DNA from: Lottia gigantea
Taxonomy: Eukaryota > Mollusca > Gastropoda > Lottiidae
DNA: 64,000 bases
Assembly: GCF_000327385.1 (NCBI RefSeq)
Contig: NW_008708079.1
Span: 191,717 to 255,716, forward strand
Direction: 5' to 3'
Shown: positions 39,001 to 51,000 of the stretch, piece by piece
Numbering within the stretch: the stretch's first letter is position 1
How the letters are laid out: every line of letters begins with the position of its first letter
Program-made: the position numbers and the translations under genes
The notes under the pieces: model-generated
Told to the model about the DNA's origin: nothing
The model's input: only the letters and a program-made list of their open reading frames with translations
Database searches by the model: none

Positions 39001-42000
39001 ACAGAGTTTGATACCAGATGTAGTAACTTTTATGGTCTGCCTTAAATATATAAGTGCAGGAATATCCAAGAAGCATGTTCAAGTCAAAAGAGTGAGAATA
39101 TAAAACTCTCTGCACCAATGGACTTGAAACTTCGGCCTATAATATTACTATAAAATCCATACCACCCAATGCTTAACTCATCACATTCGATACTTCATTA
39201 TACTCAAACATACCTCATGTTTTGGGGTTTTCTGCTTGGAAACATACCCAGATGAAATACACGGTCGATTTACACCATCATTCATTCTGAAGGGATTGGA
39301 ATTCATCTTTGATGGTATGTTCTTTAAACAACGGCAATGGGTACAAAAGTTGCTCCAGTATAGGCAAACCTTGTACTAGGTTACCTTGAGCATCAAATAG
39401 CATTGAAAATCGGAAATACTTTCTTCAGTACCCAAATGAAACAATATTTCGAGGAGTGGTGGAAAAGATTTCTCCACGACTGTTTTATTATTTGGACCCA
39501 CTCAGAACCAGATTGGGGTGTATTCAAAATTATCATTAATACTATTCATCCTAGTATTGATTGGAACAAAGTAAAACACAAATATCATTCCTTGATATAC
39601 TTGTGATTAAATCTGGCATTTTAATAGAAACTGATATATTCTACAAATTGACAGATACTAAACAATACCTTCAGTTTGATTCATGTCACCCAAAATATAC
39701 CAAAATATCACTTCCATACAACCTGGCCAGACGCATTTGTACCATCGTTTCAAATTCATCCACACGAAACAAACGACTAGATGAGCTTTCCTCCTTTCTT
39801 CTGGACAGAAAATATCCACAAACCCTGATCACAGATGGGATTTTGAAGGCTGAGCAATTAACTCTACAAGAATTGCGCACAGTTAAACCAAAAGTGAAAG
39901 AGGACAACTTACTAGTCTTTGTTTCAACGTTTAACCCGAGAAACCCAGATTTATCAAATAATAACCCGAGAAACCCAGATTTATCAAATATATTTGTGAA
40001 TAACTTTCCAATTCTTACAAAAAATCAAAGAATGGAGAGAATAACTGCCAAGTACTCAAATGTAATGGCAAACTCTGCGGGTTATGCAAATATCTGATTG
40101 AAGGGTCATCTTTTAAATTCTCAAACATATATATATATATATATCATGGGTGAAACCTTGTATATGCCATATTTGGTCATTTAGACTTTTTGGTACCGTT
40201 CGAAAGCTGGTAAAAGCGCATGATCTTGTGATCAAAACCTTGAATTTCTTAGTTTGATTTTAAATAACTCAAAAAGCACTAATTAAATAACACGTATTTA
40301 AACAGTCAGATTTAAAACCTCGTAAAATATATTATTATACGAGGTTCAATGTTCCTTTTCTGTAGATGAATATGAAAAACCTTGTATACTGTATTATTAT
40401 ACAAGTTTTTGGTTCAATAGGCAATAGGCCGTAGATTTCAAATTGTTATACGAGGTTTATATTTTCAAAGAATGAAAACCACGTATAGCGGTAAAAAAAA
40501 TACTAAAAATAAATAATAATTTCAACAAAATAAGCGTAAAAATAGTTTTTTGTGTTTTTCTCGAAAAGTAATTCCGCGTCATTTATCGTTATACGAGGTT
40601 TCAAGCGGTCACCCACTATATGCCAGTTATTTATGCTGAGTAATTCCACAAAAATTTTAAAAATCATTTTCAATAACCCAAATACAACAAACAATTAAAT
40701 CACACAGCTCTAATCAAGGGAAATAAAATTCTTTTAAGCGTTTTTTCCTAAGTCAAGGGAAATAACTCAAAAACCGTTCATCGAAAAATCATCAAGTTCA
40801 AACTTGTGCACGATCTCATCAATATAAATGATCACACTAAATCTCATTAAAATCAGTTCAAAACTGTAGTCTCTATGGTGTTCACAAACAAATTTTGACG
40901 CATTTTTCCTAAGTCAAGGGCAATAACTCAAAAATCGTTCATCGAAAAAGCGCAAAGTTAGAACTTGTCCGAGATCTTATCAATTCCAATGATCACACCA
41001 AGTTTAATCAGAATCGGTTGAAAACTGTAGCTTCAATCCTGCTCATGAACTATTTTTAACAAATTTCAAGGCATTCCAAGTCAAGGGCAATATCTCAAAA
41101 ACCGTTCATCGAAAATATGTCAAATTCGAACTTGACCGAGATCTTATCAATCTAAAGCATCACACCAAGTTTTATCAAAATCAGATAAAAACTGTAGTCT
41201 CTATAGTGCTCACAAGAAATGTTGACGGACGGACCGACGGAGAGAGGCAATGACAATATACAACCACATATTCATGTGGGCGCATAAAAAAAAAGATATG
41301 GACAAAAACTAAACTGATTCTGTACAGGTATTGATTTAAGTGTCTCTCTGAATATTTATAATTTTATGTGGCTTCCACAGCCTGTTCAGAATCAGTTTAG
41401 TTTTTGTCCATATCTATTTTAGCTCAGGCTGTAGAGTAGGACAGGGCTCTAATATCAAAACAGTACATACATACCAAGATCAGATTCAAAATTATAGTCT
41501 GTATTTTATGATAATGCTTGATAATATTCAAACATTTTAGCATGCTGCTTTTCAGTAAATTACTAAAATAATATATACTAGGATGGACAGAAGTTAGTAG
41601 ATTGACAGAAGTTAGTAGATTGACAGAAGTTAGAAGATTGACAGAAGTTAGTAGAAAGAAGTATAGTTAATGATAACTATATTGTAAGAGTATTTTTCAC
41701 TGCCTGAAAACACCACAATTTAGAGGTTTTTATTCATGACTAATTGTGTTTTTGTGCACCAGACAACTAGGTCCAAGAATTGTCTATTGACAGACATCTG
41801 TTCCTTTGTGTAATGTCTACTACATAGGATATAGACTGTTGGAAATAAACAAGAGTAAAATATTTGTACTAACCTGTTTGAGATATTTGAGCGACAATGT
41901 AAGCATCACCTGATTGTGTACCGTAGGAAGAGGTGGAGCTTACAGAATCTAAAGACATAGTGTCTGGAGATTGGTCCATAGGGTCATTTATATCATCTGA

Positions 42001-45000
42001 CTGAAAATAAAAAAACACCTTTTAATTAAATTGCCACATACAAAAATCTAAGACAAATTTAAACAAGTGGTTGCCTAGCAAGATACGCTCACTTTCCTGA
42101 TACATTTTCAGTATATCAAGGGCAGTCACCTATCTCTGTCAAAATCATACCAAAAATCTAATTTGTGCAAGATATTGGTGATTTAAACAAACACACATTA
42201 TTTAATAAAATTCTGACATAAGCTGTCACCTCGATCACCAACAAATTTAATACTTTAGTCACTAATAAAAGGTGTGTTTTTACTTCTTTTATTATACAAT
42301 AACATAGAGTGATAAACCATCTTTTAATTGGTATAAATGTTTAACGATTAGTTTGATTGTGCAACATTTCATGTGGGCTTATATTTAGCCTAGTTTAGGC
42401 CCTACACTCTGCACCTGTCCAGTCCTGTCTCATGTAGAATTTGTTAATTTGATCAAGACGATGTTTTTGAAAAGCTATTTATTGATTATTTCACAAATAT
42501 AATCTCCATCTTTCTTCAAATTTTAAGAATAAGAAGCCCGTAAATTTCCAGCGATTGCAGACAAGATATTTCATGCTGAAATATCGTTAATTTTTAGTGA
42601 TGAATCGTTATTTTTCCTGCAAAATCAACATAAGTCTACTTATTCTTGCCAATTTATCAGAATAAGAACCACTATTTCCAGCAATTTGAGACAAGACATT
42701 TTCTCGTGAAATATAGACCTAGTGTTTTTTTTTTAGTGATGATAATCGTTGTTTTATTTTAGGGTATTATAGAGTTACCTGAAATCTCGGCACAAAAAAG
42801 TTATTATAATTAATACGCTATTATTATGAAAAATACATAATTACAGTCCGTATTTTATCTAGGTGCCTACCCCGTTTTTTTTGCGGTCTATCAATATTAA
42901 ACAGGCATATGATTTTAAACATCTTACAAGAAAAACTCTCCGGCTGACCGCAATCACATTTCTTTTACAATGGAAATTTTACTTCATTTATAGGGTCTTC
43001 ATAACAATTAACTCGGGTTGAATAGTTAAGACTAAAGAATCTTCATAATTTTATTATTTTCCTGTTATCATTTTTAAAAAAAAAAGGAAATCCAGATGAA
43101 TTTTAACAATATGTTACATTTCATTTTGTTATTTCAATTCGTTTAAAATATTTTCATATAGGCGTTTAGTTATTAGACTTGTAAAAACAAATCTCCATGC
43201 ACTTACAAGAAAAACTCTCCAGCTGACCGTAATGTGCATTTAAATTAACATTGTGCTATATATATAGACACAGCTTTATGGAACAACCATCAGCTCTACT
43301 TCAGCATCTTAATGCTCAGCATAAGAGGATGAATTTCACCATGGAAGCAGAAGAAGATGACTCTATACCCTTTCTGGATGTGAGAATTAAGTGGTCAGTT
43401 GAAGACATGCGTGTATAGGAAACCTACACATACAGATCAGTATGTGAACTACCATTCCAACACCCCCCAACATGTCAAAAGGGCAGCCATCTCAGCACTG
43501 GTCAGAAGAGCAAAAAGGATTTGTGACCCAGAATACTTTCAACAAGAATTACAACACATCAAGAAAGTATTTTGCTTGCTCAACAACTACCCTCCAGCCT
43601 TTGTACATCAAGCTTTTGATCCGTATTAATGGCAAAACCAACCAAAAGCCTAATCTCAACAGACCATCAACCCGCTTAGCTATCCCATTCATCGGAAAGG
43701 TATCATACCAAATCAAGAAGATCCTGAAAAAGTCAGTCGGCATTGAAACAGTGTTCTCTGGCAACTCAACGCTTAAAGATTTGCTCAGAGCCAGTGGTAA
43801 ATTGAATCCCTCCAACAACCAAAAACCTAATGGATGTGTCTACCAAGTTGACTGCTCCTGTGGAAGTTCTTATATGGGGGAAACAAAGAGATCCCTTGAT
43901 GTTCGACTCAAAGACCATTAAGACAAGCCCGGCAATGAAGGAACATCTGCTGTGGCTGAACATCTTGCTATGGGAAGGAAAACAGGACATAAAGTCAACT
44001 TTGTCAACACCAACATACTGCCAATCAATAAGCACATAGATAAAACCAGGAGACTTCATGAAGCTATCCACATCAGAAGATATCAGCCTGACCTTAACAG
44101 AGATGAAGGTGTTCGTTTATCGCATGCAAATGATAAACTTATCAACTTGTAATTATTCATATTCATAATTGTATTTAATAAAAAAAAAATTTCCAACTTT
44201 AAGCATAGTTAGTTATATGAACAATGTAATTTCTATTAATAAAAGACTCCAATACCAGCAATAGTTGTTTATTTAATCTTCAATTAATCTTTTTTAATTC
44301 ATTTACTTTATTTCAATTATTTTACTTAATAAGCCTGTATGTTATTTTAAGAATTATGTACCTCTTATTGTACCTGTTAAAATTTAATGTAATGTATCAA
44401 TAAACTATTTATCTCTTGTGTGTTCTTAATGATAAGCATTAATGTATATATAGTTTGCCCATCACTTCTTCTCATTATGTGCCTGAGGACGACGGGGGAA
44501 ACACGTCGAAATGTTGCATAAAACTTTAACAAGTGATTGTTGTTCCATAAAGCTGTGTCTATATATCATACTCACAATTGCTAAATGCCATTCAAAGACT
44601 TTATTGTGCTATATAGCGAAACGTCAAAGTAGACCTCTTATAAAATCGTGGCCGTTCTCCATAGCCAGCACAGTGACGTTACCATGTATCCAACTTTAAA
44701 TTACGTCAGTGTGGGCTCTAGTTCTTATTATATAACTCTATCATTCAGATACTTCTACTAGAGGATAGGATGAGATGTGAATTACACATTTATAGATTAA
44801 CAGAAAAAGTTACAAAATTTACTTACTGTACTACTTGAAACACAAACTTCTGCTGGCAAATATGAAAAAAAAATATCACAATTAAATAAGCAACAGAGAG
44901 AGATTGAGAAAGTTAACAAAAGGCTATTTTGGATGACTGTAAAACCAGAAAACCAGCAAATATAAATGTATCAGTGGATATTTAAGGTCAATAACCTCAA

Positions 45001-48000
45001 TGGTCAAGGTCACAAGATATAAACATTCAAAATGAACAAAATAAATTTCAGATGATAAACAAAAAATGTTATAGATTTGTGTCAAATTGTTAGTAAAATC
45101 ATAAATTGTGTGATTGGCTGTGCATTTTTGTTTAAAGTAAAACACTGATTTTTGTGACTACTTCTGTTTTTCTACATATTTTTTCACAATTTTAACGTGT
45201 TTTGCTATTTTTTAGAGTATTTATGTGGGCATAAAAATCTAACATCATAATAAGAGTGCCAAACATTAAGTTAGCAAAGAATGATACAACATACCTTCAT
45301 CAATACTAAGAGCATAAACAACTTACCTTCATCAATACTAAGAGCATAAACAACTTACCTTCATCAATACTAAGAGCATTATAAACAACTTACCTTCATC
45401 AATACTAAGAGCATAAACAACTTACCTTCATCAATACTAAGAGCATTATAAACAACTTACCTTCATCAATACTAAGTTCATCATAAACAACTTACCTTCA
45501 TCAATACTAAGAGCATTATAAACAACTTACCTTCATCAATACTAAGAGCATAAACAATTTACCTTCATCAATACTAAGAGCATAAACAACTTACCTTCAT
45601 CAATACTAAGATCATCATAAACAACTTACCTTCATCAATACTAAGAGCATTATAAACAACTTACCTTCATCAATACTAAGAGCATAAACAACTTACCTTC
45701 ATCAATACTAAGAGCATTATAAACAACTTACCTTCATCAATACTAAGAGCATTATAAACAACTTACCTTCATCAATACTAAGAGCATAAACAACTTACCT
45801 TCATCAATACTAAGAGCATTATAAACAACTTACCTTCATCAATACTAAGAGCATTATAAACAACTTACCTTCATCAATACTAAGAGCATAAACAACATAC
45901 CTTCATCAATACTAAGAGCATAAACAACTTACCTTCATCAATACTAAGAGCATTATAAACAACATACCTTCATCAATACTAAGAGCATTATAAACAACTT
46001 ACCTTCATCAATACTAAGAGCATAAACAACTTACCTTCATCAATACTAAGAGCATTATAAACAACTTACCTTCATCAATACTAAGAGCATTATAAACAAC
46101 TTACCTTCATCAATACTAAGAGCATTATAAACAACTTACCTTCATCAATAATAAGAGCATAAACAACTTACCTTCATCAATACTTAGAGCATTATAAACA
46201 ACTTACCTTCATCAATACTAAGAGCATTATAAACAACTTACCTTCATCAATACTAAGAGCATTATAAACAACTTACCTTCATCAATACTAAGAGCATTAT
46301 AAACAACTTACCTTCATCAATACTAAGAGCATTATAAACAACTTACCTTCATCAATACTAAGAGCATTATAAACAACTTACCTTCATCAATACTAAGAGC
46401 ATTATAAACAACTTACCTTCATCAATACTAAGAGCATAAAAAACTTACCTTCATCTATATTAACAGCATAAACAACTTACCTTCATCAATACTAAGAGCA
46501 TTATAAACAACTTACCTTCATCAATATTAACAGCATAAACAACTTACCTTCATCAATATTAACAGCATAAACAACTTACCTTCATCAATATTAACAGCAT
46601 AAACAACTTACCTTCATCAATATTAACAGCATTATAAATAACATACCTCCATCTATACTAAGAGCATCATTAATAACATACCTTCATCAATACTAAGAGC
46701 ATTATAAACAACTTACCTTCATCAATACTAAGAGCATTATAAATAACTTACCTTCATCAATACTAAGAGCATAAACAACTTACCTTCATCAATACTAAGA
46801 TCATCATAAACAACTTACCTTCATCAATACTAAGAGCATTATAAACAACTTACCTTCATCAATATTAACAGCATAAACAACATACCTTCATCAATACTAA
46901 GAGCATTATAAACAACTTACCTTCATCAATACTAAGAGCATTATAAACAACTTACCTTCATCTATACTAAGAGCATTATAAACAACTTACCTTCATCAAT
47001 ACTAAGAGCATTATAAACAACTTACCTTCATCAATATTAACAGCATAAACAACATACCTTCATCAATACTAAGAGCATTATAAACAACTTACCTTCATCA
47101 ATACTAAGAGCATTATAAACAACTTACCTTCATCAATATTAACAGCATAAACAATTTACCTTCATCAATACTAAGATCATCATAAACAACTTACCTTCAT
47201 CTATACTAAGAGCATCCCCATCCTCACTTATACTGTTAGTCAACATGCCTAGTTCAGCTAACAATTTCACATAGTAATTACTCTGTAGAAATTCTTCAAA
47301 ATACTGTGTGTGCAACAACTGATATACCTACAATAAAATATAAACCTGTTAATTTAGCCTTGTACAGCATAAAATACCTCCAACATATTACACTTGATAC
47401 TTGCACATATTAGACTTGTCCAGCATGATATACTCCTACATATTAGACTTGTACAGCATGAGATACTCCTACGTATAAGACTTGATATTCCCACATATTA
47501 GACTTGTACAGCATGAGATACTCCTACATATTAGACTTGATATTCCCACATATTAGACTTGTACAGCATGAGATACTTGCACATATTAGACTTGATACTT
47601 GCACATATTAGACTTGTACAGCATGAGATACTCCCACATATTAGACTTGTACAGAATGAGATACTTGCACATATTAGACTTGTACAGCAAAGAATACCTC
47701 CCACATATTAGACTTGTACAGCATGAGATAGTCCTAAATATTAGACTTGTACAGCATGAGATACTCCTAAATATTAGACATGTAAAGCATGAGATAGTCC
47801 CACACATTAGACTTGTACAGCATGAGATACTCCTACATATTAGACTTCTACAGCATGAGATACTCGTACATATTAGACTTGTACAGAATGAGATACTCGT
47901 ACATATTAGACTTGTACAGCAAGAGATACTCGCACATATTAGACTTGTAAAGCATGAGATACTTGACATATAGACTTGTACAGCATGATATACTCCCACA

Positions 48001-51000
48001 TATTAGACTTGTACAGCATGAGATACTCCTACATATTAGACTTGTACAGCATGAGATACTCGTACATATTAGACTTGTACAGCATAGAATACCTCCCACA
48101 TATTAGAATTAATACTCGCACATATTAGACTTGTACAGCATGAGATACTCGTACATATTAGACTTGTACAGCATGAGATACTCGTACATATTGGACTTGT
48201 ACAGCATAGAATACCTCCCACATATTAGAATTGATACTCGCACATATTAGACTTGTACGGCATGAGATACTCCCACATATTAGACTTGTGCAGCATGAGA
48301 TACTCCCACATATTAGACTTGTACAGCATGAGATACTCCTACATATTAGACTTGTACAGCATGAGATACTCGTACATATTAGACTTGTACAGCATAGAAT
48401 ACCTCCCACATATTAGAATTGATACTCGCACATATTAGACTTGTACAGCATGAGATACTCCCACATATTAGACTTGTGCAGCATGATATACTCCCACACA
48501 TTAGACTTGTACAGCATGAGATACTCGTACATATTAGACTTGTACAGCATAGAATACCTCCCACATATTAGAATTGATACTCGCACATATTAGACTTGTA
48601 CAGCATGAGATACTCGTACATATTAGACTTGTACAGCATGAGATACTCGTACATATTGGACTTGTACAGCATAGAATACCTCCCACATATTAGAATTGAT
48701 ACTCGCACATATTAGACTTGTACGGCATGAGATACTCCCACATATTAGACTTGTGCAGCATGAGATACTCCCACATATTAGACTTGTACAGCATGAGATA
48801 CTCCTACATATTAGACTTGTACAGCATGAGATACTCGTACATATTAGACTTGTACAGCATAGAATACCTCCCACATATTAGAATTGATACTCGCACATAT
48901 TAGACTTGTACAGCATGAGATACTCCCACATATTAGACTTGTGCAGCATGATATACTCCCACATATTAGACTTGTACAGCATGAGATACTCGTACATATT
49001 NNNNNNNNNNNNNNNNNNNNNNNNNNNNNNNNNNNNNNNNNNNNNNNNNNAGACTTGTACAGAATGAGATACTTGCACATATTAGACTTGTACAGCAAAG
49101 AATACCTCCCACATATTAGACTTGTACAGCATGAGATAGTCCTAAATATTAGACTTGTACAGCATGAGATACTCCTAAATATTAGACATGTAAAGCATGA
49201 GATAGTCCCACACATTAGACTTGTACAGCATGAGATACTCCTACATATTAGACTTCTACAGCATGAGATACTCGTACATATTAGACTTGTACAGAATGAG
49301 ATACTCGTACATATTAGACTTGTACAGCAAGAGATACTCGCACATATTAGACTTGTAAAGCATGAGATACTTGACATATAGACTTGTACAGCATGATATA
49401 CTCCCACATATTAGACTTGTACAGCATGAGATACTCCTACATATTAGACTTGTACAGCATGAGATACTCGTACATATTAGACTTGTACAGCATAGAATAC
49501 CTCCCACATATTAGAATTAATACTCGCACATATTAGACTTGTACAGCATGAGATACTCGTACATATTAGACTTGTACAGCATGAGATACTCGTACATATT
49601 GGACTTGTACAGCATAGAATACCTCCCACATATTAGAATTGATACTCGCACATATTAGACTTGTACAGCATGAGATACTCCCACATATTAGACTTGTGCA
49701 GCATGATATACTCCCACATATTAGACTTGTACAGAATGAGATATTCCCACATATTAGACTTGTACAGCATGAGATACTCCTACATATTAGACTTGTACAG
49801 CATGATATACTCCAACATATTAGACTTGTACAGAATGAGATATTCCCACATATTAGACTTGTACAGCATGAGATACTCCTACATATTAGACTTGTACAGC
49901 ATGAGATACTCCTACATATAAGACTTGTACAGCATGAATATATATCAGGTATACCAACTTTCAACAAATTTGATGTGTTTCTACCAAGTTAAGAGCAATA
50001 ACTCTAAAACAGTTCATCCGATTATTATCAAATTCAAACTTTACTAAGATCTCATCAATATATACATGCATAACAAGTTTCATCAAGATTGGATAAAAAC
50101 TGTAGCCTTTATCATATGTCTACATTTCCATTAAGTAGATTAAATTATTTCTAAATGACAAATTCAATGTGTATGTCTCTTATTCTTGATTTCTGACATA
50201 ATTATAATTAATATCTGATTTCTATAGTTCAAGAGTCGGATTTGAAAAAAAAAATATGTGTTGCACATTTTCGAGTTAGTAAGTCGGATTTTCAAGTTAG
50301 TAAGTCAGAGATTTTCGAGTTACTAAGTCGGATTTGAAAAAAATATGTTTGGCACTATTACGCTTTCTGTTGTTCAAGATGTCAGGTAATATGACAGGTG
50401 GGTGTTATAAACTGTATACTTACCCGTGTCTGCACATTATCAAAAACATCTTCTGATAACACTCTATTCTTTATATTTTGTAATGTGGTTTTGACCAAAT
50501 CTGATGGCAGTTTTATTTTCATAGTGGCCTGAAAAAATTCAAATATTTCTTAAACTTGCATTGATGGATAACAAGAATGATAACAAGAATGATAACAAGA
50601 ATGATAACAAGAATGATAACAAGAATGACATGAACTATAATATGATTGAAGAGTTCAGTGTTAATAAAACATGTATAGTTTACCTTCTCTGATAAATACT
50701 GATCATAAATTATCATAGCAGCCCTGCGTAATGATTGTAAATCTGGTTCTAGTGTTTTGTTGGAACTGGACTTGAGGGCTTCAGATATCTGTTGTTCTGC
50801 TGCTGTCCTAAATCCCTAAAATGAATAAATACACAAGTCTTAGTTACTGGTTTAATTGTTTGTTCTGTTAGTCATTGTTATTTATTGCTTTAAGCTATAA
50901 AATTAAAAATTTTAAAAAAATCTTCATTGAAAGATGTTTTGGAGCATTATTTTGATAAAAAGCTACACAAAACATTCTGTTAAACAATTACTTAAATACT

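Noticed and set aside
41997-42000. First AG of the tandem acceptor for the linker exon
   Set aside because: Using it shifts the frame into an early stop; the second AG, four bases on, keeps the SNX13 frame.
47586-49992. Many ORFs of 60-187 codons (CCTSLICxSIS and RLVQHEILPHI repeats)
   Set aside because: They are shadows of the 33-bp minisatellite on both strands; some even run through the N gap.
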